A stretch of DNA of 64,000 nucleotides from Sipunculus nudus (taxonomy: Eukaryota; Annelida; Sipuncula; Golfingiida; Sipunculidae). The notes beneath the pieces are model-generated. The model had not been told where the DNA came from and made no database searches. It was given only the letters and a program-made list of their open reading frames with translations. A program made the translations under genes and the position numbers. This document shows positions 35,052 to 46,500 of the stretch, one piece after another; the first letter of the stretch is position 1, and each line of letters begins with the position of its first letter. The DNA lies in assembly GCA_026874595.1 (NCBI GenBank), contig CM049322.1, forward strand, positions 3,641,900 to 3,705,899. The letters run 5' to 3'.

Positions 35052-35630
35052 ACTTGAAACAGAATACATCCAAATTTGATATAATATTAATGACATTATA
35101 ACATATGACGTCTCATGTTAAGATACAATTTGACGTCATTATGGCGTAAATATGATATGGAGATGATATGAAACGATTGTCTGACACCGACATTTCACAG
35201 GTGTCATACTAGATAACAAGACGTAGGTGTTATATCGGTCATGATGTCATATGACATGGGATAAAGTTGAACTAAGATGTAACAAATGTTAACGTCACAA
35301 AAAGGGCTGTGATGGAAGTTTATACGCGTCAGAAATGAAAAAGAGAAGGTACAATTTCTTGGAGGGATAAAAAATTCGTGGATCAAATTCCTCCAATGGT
35401 AATAATGGTGATGGTGCTTATATATGGAATTGTTTATTTAACTGAATGAGGATTTGAAGGGAAAGCCGTTATACAGAAACGGGACATGTTAAAAACAATG
35501 AAAACCTGTCAACAGTGAAGGTTTGTTGAAATCTAGCGGGATCACGGGTTGCTCTGTGAACGGTTCTTGTTATATCATCGTCTCCCAACACTTACATGGG
35601 TTACCAAAATATGTCAGCGTTCATTTTTTT
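35052..35630 (+). repeat. Segmental duplication, copy B, part 1
   Basis: Counterpart of 28187-28785, diverged by point changes and small indels. It retains the TGACGTCA site (35131-35138) found at 28269 in copy A. Confidence 0.85.
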
Positions 35631-36470
35631 TTTGTTTGAGTTAACTTCATAAGGATCACAAGCGTTTGACGTATATACTCACTAATACATAAGGATAAAA
35701 AATGATAGTATGATTCATCATCACGTGAGAAGTTCTTAAGATCTGAATAATATCAACAATACCCTGAATAATGAGATTTAGTTTGTGTGTCATTTTTTTA
35801 ACAGGAATTGACATAGAATTTTTACACGTGAGGCCGAGGATAAAAAATGTAGGATTGTGCTTGGACACCAAACAAACTGTCAGCTGATTGGAGAGCAGAG
35901 CTGTCAGATGATCACGTAGGACCAGTGAATGAACAACTAACAATCACATGACTATGCGAATGATTCAAAGTTTGAGGAATCAGTGTTGCCGAATTCATCT
36001 GACAAAACAATCACAAAGCACCATGTGAGACCAGCCGACCACAATAAATAAATAAAAAAATATCTTCAGACGTCAGCTGACCAAAGGGAACAAATAAAAA
36101 TGCCTATCATAAAGAGGGCTGAAAAGTTACCTGATCACAACCAACCAGTTACAAAGGAAGTTGATAAATCAGCTGACCACAAATGGCCAATTATAAGGAA
36201 ATAAAGAAGTCAGCCATAGGAAATATCAATATTCCCTGGTAGTGTAGCTAGCCTGATGAGTTAAATGCAAATATTTGTACCTTGTCAAACTTCCCAAACT
36301 GGAGTGCCTCAAGGCATGGCTCAATCGCCTGACGTCGTGTGTTCATGTGATGCTTTGTGTTGCGATCATCTTCCTGAAGCCCGTTGATTTCTTACCGTTT
36401 TTACACGATGTATTGTGTGCACCTGTCACGTGATTTGTTATGTGTGTCCCTGGCCACATGATGGCACTGG
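35631..36470 (+). repeat. Segmental duplication, copy B, part 2
   Basis: Counterpart of 31684-32939, contiguous here with part 1, and therefore the likely pre-insertion arrangement. The match ends at TGGCACTGG. Confidence 0.8.
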
Positions 36471-36479
36471 TAGGGGAAA

Positions 36480-36930
36480 TCCGTGTAATTTGGACCAGCG
36501 TATAATTTGAAACACCCAACATTTTCATATTAGGAGAGATAGTGCCAGAACGAGGAAAGTTCGTCACTGTAACATCGACCATTTTGAAGCAACCAACGAC
36601 GGTGCAGGAAAGCTAGGTGCAAGTTTTGGCGAATATTCAACTTGAAGATGTTAATTTCATAGTTTTTTCTTATTTTCCATGCATATAAATATCGAAGTAT
36701 TCTGACTTTTATTTAATGAAGATCCCATCATGTCCCAACATTACCAAGCTTTATAACATGGGTCTAGAACTGGCCAATTTGATTTTAGCTAATAATATGT
36801 AAATAAGGTCAGGGTCAAAATCTGCATATCGACTTGCTGTGTGTAATATGGACCAGGCCCTATAGTGTAATATGGACCGGTTGTCCACATTACACACAGG
36901 TGGTTCATTTTACACGTCAGAGGAAAATAT
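36480..36930. repeat. Stretch with repeated GTGTAAT.TGGACC motif
   Basis: GTGTAATTTGGACC (36483-36496), GTGTAATATGGACC (two copies near 36841 and 36861) and, inverted, GTCCACATTACAC (near 36882). The ends of this segment therefore carry inverted copies of one motif, as in a small transposable element. Boundaries are not resolved. Confidence 0.4.
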
Positions 36931-36981
36931 CACTCGATTTACTTCTTTCTCCTATATTACACTGATATTGACTTAAGGGCC

Positions 36982-37287
36982 GGGTGATTCCATATGTACG
37001 TATATGCGCATATGCGTGAAAATCACTCATATGATTTTGTAACTGGGGTGTTTCCATATGTCCGTTAGCGTATATGCGTGAAAATCGCCAGAGGATTCGG
37101 GGTATAATGACGTTTCTTCAGCATCTTATTCTCGAAGGCCTGCTCGATCCACGGTACAAATATATAGGCCTACGTCTGCCAGTTCACGCACATACGCATA
37201 TACGCATATACGGGCACATGGAAACACACCTTTTGTTTCACGCGAATATACGCTCACACGCATATACGCGCACGTAGAAAAATACCT
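36982..37287. mobile_element. Nested inverted-repeat (MITE-like) element
   Basis: Two left arms, 36982-37020 (GTGATTCCATATGTACG ... TATGCGTGAA) and 37045-37087 (GTGTTTCCATATGTCCG ... TATGCGTGAA), face two right arms, 37192-37230 (TTCACGCACATACG ... CACATGGAAACAC) and 37235-37287 (TTTCACGCGAATATACG ... CACGTAGAAAAATACC). Left arms are inverted complements of right arms, giving a double hairpin around a loop of about 100 bases. There is no coding capacity. Confidence 0.65.
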
Positions 37288-37380
37288 GAACACAAAACAA
37301 AAGCATATTTAAAGGGCTAGCCGACATGACTACGCGGGCATCCAGGAAAGCAAAAGGCAAATATGGCAAGTGGGCACCCG

Positions 37381-37385
<5 letters not shown>

Positions 37386-37439
<54 letters not shown>
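37386..37439. repeat. (TA)n microsatellite
   Basis: About 27 TA dinucleotides immediately in front of the LTR-like unit. Confidence 0.95.
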
Positions 37440-37443
<4 letters not shown>

Positions 37444-38257
37444 ACAGGTTTCTCTTTTATTGTGCGCTGTTGACATTCCGATTCGTGTAGCGCAGGCGTA
37501 GGGCGTTTCTATGGCGTGTAGAGACACAGCGCTCGGTGTAATCCGTACTGATTGAACTCTGAGGTGTAGAAACACAGCGTTCTTTGTTCTAGTCTGGAAT
37601 GTTCAGGTCTGTTCTTTGGGCGCGTGTGTATTATGTATTGTTGTGTTCTTTGGATTGTTCGTGTAATAGAAGCTTCTGGGCCTTGGGTGACAAAGTTATA
37701 AATAAGGGCTGTGTTTAGAGCCGAGGGGAGAGAGAAATATTCCATCGGAGAAGGAAGAGTGTGTGTCAGTTAGTGGACCTTTCCGATAATTGCAGCACTG
37801 ATAGATATTCTTCGAACTTTGCAACAGATTTTATCCGGTCTTCAGTTTGCCTTTGGAACTATTACCAGAACTTCACTTTTGGATTACAACAGATTGATTT
37901 TTGGATTGAAATGGACTATTATTCTCTGAGAAGATTTACGTAAATTGTTCACCTGGATTATATGTTTTAAAGGACTTGTTGAGCTGTGACAGTGGTGGTA
38001 TCCAGAATCAAAGCCTAGCAAACGGACCCTCTGGTACTGTACAATTTATTTTACTGTTTAATTGTATTTATTTACTGTTACACTGTTGTTATACTGTGTT
38101 ATTGTATTGATTTAGTAATTATACAATGTTTGGACTGTTTAAAGAAAAAGGTATAATTATTTGTTAACAAAAAACCACTGACCTCTTTAATACATTCCCC
38201 TAGACATTTCATGCTGCCCAGTGTTACAGAATCTGACTTTTATTTATCTCTGTAACA
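37440..38257 (+). mobile_element. LTR-like unit (possible solo LTR)
   Basis: Begins TGTTACAG (37440-37447) and ends CTGTAACA (38250-38257), a perfect 8-bp inverted pair with the TG...CA ends typical of LTRs. A TATA box, TATAAATAAG, lies at 37697 about 260 bases in, followed by a GC-richer leader and then a T-rich segment, which suits a U3-R-U5 layout. No gag or pol frame adjoins, and the flanking bases do not form a clear target duplication, perhaps because both sides are AT-rich. The unit could instead be a cellular promoter region. Confidence 0.45.
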
Positions 38258-38305
38258 AAATTTATGCTCGTCACGACTACGTGATCTGTTGTTATTAGGT
38301 TCCGA

Positions 38306-38310
<5 letters not shown>

Positions 38311-38388
<78 letters not shown>
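38311..38388. repeat. (TA)n microsatellite
   Basis: About 39 TA dinucleotides, 54 bases after the LTR-like unit. Confidence 0.95.
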
Positions 38389-38389
<1 letters not shown>

Positions 38390-38769
38390 GCATAATGGGG
38401 TTGATATGGGGAGGGGGTATAGTCTATTACAGTCCTGTACAGGAGAGTATACTAATTGCACACACAGTGAGGAATAAATAAGAAAACATGTCTGGCTTTT
38501 ATGTTAGGTGCATGTTCTTCTTCCTGCAAATATAGGTAAATAAATGTGTTAAAACAACATTTCCGTTTTTGAAGTGGATTTTAAATTGAATTTAAAATGT
38601 TAATTGTAACTGCAGTATTACGTTCAGTCTCGTTTAATTTTTGCTCTATGCAAGCTGTATTTACAGTTAATATTATCGACGGTAGGTTTTTTATAGCTCT
38701 TTTTCTTTCATGATAAATTGGAAAACAAGTTTTGCTTTTATGCTTAGATATATGTTTTTCTTCATTATT

Positions 38770-38960
38770 GGTCACTTCCCGCCAACCTCCTTTTGAACCC
38801 GATTAAGGTATATTATCCCCGATCGATCTAGGAGGTTTCTTTACCTTGTTCAGAAGATAGAAAAATACTACTACGCTGTAAAAATCAGATGGATTTCATA
38901 CGTGTACCAAAATATCCCCTAGTTGTACCCTATGCTATTTTGCTATTTTTAATAAGTGTG
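38770..38960 (+). repeat. Dispersed repeat, copy 2 (partner at 34720-34960)
   Basis: Diverged same-orientation copy; see the entry at 34720. The stretch from 38961 to 39970 shows no gene. It includes a T11-G14 run at 39626-39650. Confidence 0.6.
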
Positions 38961-39972
38961 ACAAATAGCACACAATTTTTTTTTATAAGCACGTCTCATA
39001 AAGATATGAATAAAATTGTACGGATTGTTTTTATTCCCAGTTAGCATTTGATAGACCCAAACTGACGGGCTAAGATGTCGCTCTGTTTTTCACAGGTTTA
39101 TATTTTTTTAAATATACCTGATGTGAAACTAAATAACGAGGGTACAGTTAAGGGTACATATGTTTATGTTTATTTTTCTCTGTATTTAAAAATATTAAAC
39201 AAGCTTTGGAAAAGATTACTAACGTGCTGTTCAGCACTCCCGAGGAGTTAAATATGTGTTCTTTTGTGTTGCTCGCAAGATGGCAGCACCGCCATATATA
39301 AAACTGAATGCGCTGCGCGAAAGCGAGGCCTTATTCCTCATATAGTTGCACTCGAATTCACGTGAATTTTCCTAACATATTGTGGACGTTAAAGAAAATA
39401 CAAGATATATTGTATATTGTTGGGAACGGAAGGTATATTTTTCTCGTTCCAACCTTGCTTTTCTGTATAAGAATACAAAACTGTGATCCCAGATGCTGTG
39501 AAAAAATGTGAATTATTTTATATGTTGAATATACGTATAATATGCTACGAAAAACGGTGCATGTGTAAAGGCAATGCATATACTACAGTGCGTGACCTGT
39601 TTTCACAAGCAACGCCATTTGCACCTTTTTTTTTTTGGGGGGGGGGGGGGCCTCAAATGGTTAGGCCTAGAAATCGCATGTGGTTCGCTTGAAATATTCA
39701 ACATCTTGACGAAAATTGCGCCGGTATTGTATAAGTTATTAGCATAAATATCAACTGCGCCGATAGTCTAAACTTGATTCAATTTCAATACACGTACAAC
39801 TTGTAACTTAGGATGTAATTTTTGTAATACATAGTTCTACACTACAGATACAGGTCTACATCCCACCTTCACACTTAGAGAACATGCATATGATTACTTC
39901 TTGATGACATGTTATTGTAAATCTTTATCAAATAAGCTAAGTATTTATAAAAATTGATTGCTAAAAGACATT

Positions 39973-40545
39973 TTTTTCTATTGTTTTTATTTTCTTTTGA
40001 TACTTTTATTGTTGTAATATTATTTTGATAACAGATTTTATTTTCTTTTAATACTTTTATTGTTGTAATATTATTCTGATAACAGTTTGTATTTTCTTTT
40101 AATACTTTTATTGTTGTAATATTATTCTGATAACAGATTTTATTTTCTTTTAATACTTTTATTGTTGTAATATTATTCTGATAGCAGTTTTTATTTTCTT
40201 TTAATACTTTTGTTTTAATATTATTCTGATAGCAGTTTTTATTTTCTTTTAATACTTTTATTGTTGTAATATTATTCTGATAGCAGGTTTTATTTTCTTT
40301 TAATACTTTTGTTTTAATATTATTCTGATAGCAGTTTTTATTTTCTTTTAATACTTTTATTGTTGTAATATTATTCTGATAGCAGTTTTTATTTTCTTTT
40401 AATACTTTTGTTTTAATATTATTCTGATAGCAGTTTTTATTTTCTTTTAATACTTTGATTGTTGTAATATCATTCTGATAGCAGTTTTTGTTATCTTTTA
40501 ATACTTTTATTGTTGTAATGTTATTCTGATTACAGTTTTTTAGAC
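39973..40545. repeat. 51-bp AT-rich tandem array
   Basis: About eleven units reading TTTTATTTTCTTTTAATACT, TTTATTGTTGTAATATTATT, CTGATAACAG (or GATAGCAG). Full units are 51 bp; several carry a 3-bp-shorter variant (CTTTTGTTTTAATATT) giving 48 bp, and the two types partly alternate. The array ends about 40 bases before satellite array B. Confidence 0.92.
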
Positions 40546-40587
40546 ACCTGCTTTATAGAGGGACCGTATTACAGTATAAGCAGCATA

Positions 40588-43500
40588 TAGGATGTGTCCT
40601 GTTAAATTTTAACAAAGGGATGTGTCCTGTACCACACTTACATGATGCTCTGGTCATTGGGATGACCATTAGGATGTGTCCTGTGCCATTCTTACATGAT
40701 GCTTTGACCATTACGATGTGTTCTGTCCCACTTTTACATGATGCTCTGACCATTAGGATGTGTCCTGTACCATTCTTACATGATGCTCTGACCATTAGGA
40801 TGTGTTCTGTACCACTCTTACATGATGCTCTGGTATTGGGATGACCATTAGGATGTGTCCTGTTCCATTCTTACTTAATGCTCTTCTCATTAGGATGTTT
40901 CCTGTACCATTCTTACATGATGCTCTGACTATTAGGATGTGTCCTGTACCATTCTTACATGATGCTCTGACCATTAGGATGTGTCCTGTACCATTCTTAC
41001 TTGATCCTCTTTTTATTAGGATATGTCCTGTACCATTCTTACATGATGCTCTGACCTTTAGGATGTGTCCTGTACCATTCTTACATAATGCTCTGTCCAT
41101 TAGGATGTGTCCTGTACCATTCTTACATGATGCTCTGACCATTACGATGTGTCCTGTACCATTCTTACATGATGCTCTGACCATTAGGATGTGCCCTGTA
41201 CCATTCTTACCTGATGCTCTGACCATTAGGATGCTTCCTGTACCAGTCTTACATGATGCTCTGACCATTAGGATGTGTCCTGTACCATTCTTACATGATG
41301 CTCTGACCTTTAGGATGTGTCCTGTACCATTCTTACATGATGCTCTGACCATTAGGATGTGTCCTGTACCATTCTTACTTGATGCTCTGACCATAAGGAT
41401 GTGTCCTGTACCATTCTGACTTGATGCTCTGACCATTAATATGTGTCCTGTACCATTATTACTTGATGCTCTGACCATAAAGATGTGTCCTGTACCATTC
41501 ATACATGATGCTCTGACCTTTAGGATGTTTCCTGTACCATTCTTACATGATGCTCTGACCATTAGGATGTGTCCTGTACCATTCATACATTATGCTCTGA
41601 CCATTAGGATGATCCTGTACCATTCTTACATGATGCTCTGACCATTAGGATGTTTCCTGTACCATTCTTACATGATGCTCTGACCATAAAGATGTGTCCT
41701 GTACCATTCTTACATGATGCTCTGACCATTAGGATGTGTCCTGTACCATTCATACATTATGCTCTGACCATTAGGATGATCCTGTACCATTCTTACATGA
41801 TGCTCTGACCATTAGGATGTTTCCTGTACCATTCTTACATAATGCTCTGACCATTAGGATGTGTCCTGTACCATTCTTACATGATGCTCTGACCTTTAGG
41901 ATGTGTACTGTACCATTCTTACATGATGCTCTGACCTTTAGGATGTGTCCTGTACCATTCTTACATGATGCTCTGACCTTTAGGATGTGTCCTGTACCAT
42001 TCTTATATGATGCTCTGACCATTAGGATGTGTCCTGTACCATTCTTACATGATGCTCTGACCTTTAGGATGTGTACTGTACCATTCTTACATGATGCTCT
42101 GACCTTTAGGATGTTTCCTGTACCATTATTACATGATGCTGTGACCATTAGGATGTGTCCTGTACCATTCTTACATAATGCTCTGACCTTTAGGATGTGT
42201 CCTGTACCATTCTTACATGATGCTCTGACCTTTAGGATGTGTCCTGTACCATTCTTACATGATGCTCTGACCATTAGGATGTGTCCTGTATCATTCTTAC
42301 TTGATCCCCTTTTTATTAGGATATGTCCTGTACCATTCTTACATGATGCTCTGACCTTTAGGATGTGTCCTGTACCATTCTTACATAATGCTCTGTCCAT
42401 TAGGATGTGTCCTGTACCATTCTTACATGATGCTCTGACCATTACGATGTGTCCTGTACCATTCTTACATGATGCTCTGACCATTAGGATGTGCCCTGTA
42501 CCATTCTTACCTGATGCTCTGACCATTAGGATGCTTCCTGTACCATTCTTACATGATGCTCTGACCATTAGGATGTGTCCTGTACCATTCTTACATGATG
42601 CTCTGACCTTTAGGATGTGTCCTGTACCATTCTTACATGATGCTCTGACCATTAGGATGTGTCCTGTACCATTCTTACTTGATGCTCTGACCATAAGGAT
42701 GTGTCCTGTACCATTCTTACTTGATGCTCTGACCATTAATATGTGTCCTGTACCATTATTACTTGATGCTCTGACCATAAAGATGTGTCCTGTACCATTC
42801 ATACATGATGCTCTGACCTTTAGGATGTTTCCTGTACCATTCTTACATGATGCTCTGACCATTAGGATGTGTCCTGTACCATTCATACATTATGCTCTGA
42901 CCATTAGGATGATCCTGTACCATTCTTACATGATGCTCTGACCATTAGGATGTTTCCTGTACCATTCTTACATGATGCTCTGACCATAAAGATGTGTCCT
43001 GTACCATTCTTACATGATGCTCTGACCATTAGGATGTGTCCTGTACCATTCATACATTATGCTCTGACCATTAGGATGATCCTGTACCATTCTTACATGA
43101 TGCTCTGACCATTAGGATGTTTCCTGTACCATTCTTACATAATGCTCTGACCATTAGGATGTGTCCTGTACCATTCTTACATGATGCTCTGACCTTTAGG
43201 ATGTGTACTGTACCATTCTTACATGATGCTCTGACCTTTAGGATGTGTCCTGTACCATTCTTACATGATGCTCTGACCTTTAGGATGTGTCCTGTACCAT
43301 TCTTATATGATGCTCTGACCATTAGGATGTGTCCTGTACCATTCTTACATGATGCTCTGACCTTTAGGATGTGTACTGTACCATTCTTACATGATGCTCT
43401 GACCTTTAGGATGTGTCCTGTACCATTCTTACATGATGCTCTGACCATTAGGATGTGTCCTGTACCATTCATACATTATGCTCTGACCATTAGGATGATC

Positions 43501-46500
43501 CTGTACCATTCTTACATGATGCTCTGACCATTAGGATGTTTCCTGTACCATTCTTACATAATGCTCTGACCATTAGGATGTGTACTGTACCATTATTACA
43601 TGATGCTGTGACCATTAGGATGTGTCCTGTACCATTCTTACATAATGCTGTGACCTTTAGGATGTGTCCTGTACCATTCTTACATGATGCTCTGACCTTT
43701 AGGATGTGTCCTGTACCATTATTACATGATGCTGTGACCATTAGGATGTGTCCTGTACCATTCTTACATGATGCTCTGACCTTTAGGATGTGTCCTGTAC
43801 CATTATTACATGATGCTGTGACCATTAGGATGTGTCCTGTACCATTCTTACATGATGCTCTGACCTTTAGGATGTGTACTGTACCATTCTTACATGATGC
43901 TGTGACCATTAGGATGTGTCCTGTACCATTCTTACATGATGCTCTGACCTTTAGGATGTGTCCTGTACCATTATTACATGATGCTGTGACCATTAGGATG
44001 TGTCCTGTACCATTCTTACATAAGGCTGTGACCTTTAGGATGTGTCCTGTACCATTCTTACATGATGCTCTGACCTTTAGGATGTGTCCTGTACCATTCT
44101 TACATGATGCTCTGACCATTAGGATGTGTCCTGTACCATTCTTACATGATGCTCTGACCTTTAGGATGTGTCCTGTACCATTCTTACATGATGCTCTGAC
44201 CATTAGGATGTGTCCTGTACCATTCTTACTTGATGCTCTGACCATAAGGATGTGTCCTGTACCATTCTTACTTGATGCTCTGACCATTAATATGTGTCCT
44301 GTACCATTATTACTTGATGCTCTGACCATAAAGATGTGTCCTGTACCATTCATACATGATGCTCTGACCTTTAGGATGTTTCCTGTACCATTCTTACATG
44401 ATGCTCTGACCATTAGGATGTGTCCTGTACCATTCATACATTATGCTCTGACCATTAGGATGATCCTGTACCATTCTTACATGATGCTCTGACCATTAGG
44501 ATGTTTCCTGTACCATTCTTACATGATGCTCTGACCATAAAGATGTGTCCTGTACCATTCTTACATGATGCTCTGACCATTAGGATGTGTCCTGTACCAT
44601 TCATACATTATGCTCTGACCATTAGGATGATCCTGTACCATTCTTACATGATGCTCTGACCATTAGGATGTTTCCTGTACCATTCTTACATAATGCTCTG
44701 ACCATTAGGATGTGTCCTGTACCATTCTTACATGATGCTCTGACCTTTAGGATGTGTACTGTACCATTCTTACATGATGCTCTGACCTTTAGGATGTGTC
44801 CTGTACCATTCTTACATGATGCTCTGACCTTTAGGATGTGTCCTGTACCATTCTTATATGATGCTCTGACCATTAGGATGTGTCCTGTACCATTCTTACA
44901 TGATGCTCTGACCTTTAGGATGTGTACTGTACCATTCTTACATGATGCTCTGACCTTTAGGATGTGTCCTGTACCATTCTTACATGATGCTCTGACCATT
45001 AGGATGTGTCCTGTACCATTCATACATTATGCTCTGACCATTAGGATGATCCTGTACCATTCTTACATGATGCTCTGACCATTAGGATGTTTCCTGTACC
45101 ATTCTTACATAATGCTCTGACCATTAGGATGTGTACTGTACCATTATTACATGATGCTGTGACCATTAGGATGTGTCCTGTACCATTCTTACATAATGCT
45201 GTGACCTTTAGGATGTGTCCTGTACCATTCTTACATGATGCTCTGACCTTTAGGATGTGTCCTGTACCATTATTACATGATGCTGTGACCATTAGGATGT
45301 GTCCTGTACCATTCTTACATGATGCTCTGACCTTTAGGATGTGTCCTGTACCATTATTACATGATGCTGTGACCATTAGGATGTGTCCTGTACCATTCTT
45401 ACATGATGCTCTGACCTTTAGGATGTGTACTGTACCATTCTTACATGATGCTGTGACCATTAGGATGTGTCCTGTACCATTCTTACATGATGCTCTGACC
45501 TTTAGGATGTGTCCTGTACCATTATTACATGATGCTGTGACCATTAGGATGTGTCCTGTACCATTCTTACATAAGGCTGTGACCTTTAGGATGTGTCCTG
45601 TACCATTCTTACATGATGCTCTGACCTTTAGGATGTGTCCTGTACCATTCTTACATGATGCTCTGACCATTAGGATGTGTACTGTACCATTCTTACATGA
45701 TGCTCTGACCATTACGATGTGTCCTGTACCATTCTAACATGATGCTCTGACCATTAGGATGTGTCCTGTACCATTATTACATGATGCTGTGACCATTAGG
45801 ATGTGTCCTGTACCATTCTTACATAAGGCTGTGACCTTTAGGATGTGTCCTGTACCATTTTTACATGATGCTCTGACCTTTAGGATGTGTCCTGTACCAT
45901 TCTTACATGATGCTCTGACCATTAGGATGTGTACTGTACCATTCTTACATGATGCTCTGACCATTACGATGTGTCCTGTACCATTCTAACATGATGCTCT
46001 GACCTTTAGGATGTGTCCTGTACCATTATTACATGATGCTGTGACCATTAGGATGTGTCCTGTACCATTCTTACATGATGCTCTGACCTTTAGGATGTGT
46101 ACTCTACCATTCTCACATGATGCTCTGACCATTAGGATGTGTCCTGTACCATTCTTACATGATGCTGTGACCATTAGAATGTGTCCTGTACCATTATTAC
46201 ATGATGCTCTGACCATTAGGATGTGTCCTGTACCATTCTTACATGATGCTCTGACCTTTAGGATGTGTACTGTACCATTCTCACATGATGCTCTGACCAT
46301 TAGGATGTTTCCTGTACCATTCTTACATGATGCTCTGACCTTTAGGATGTGTCCTGTACCATTCTTACATGATGCTCTGACCTTTAGGATGTGTACTGTA
46401 CCATTCTTACATGATGCTCTGACCTTTAGGATGTGTCCTGTACCATTCTTACATGATGCTCTGACCTTTAGGATGTGTACTGTACCATTCTTACATGATG

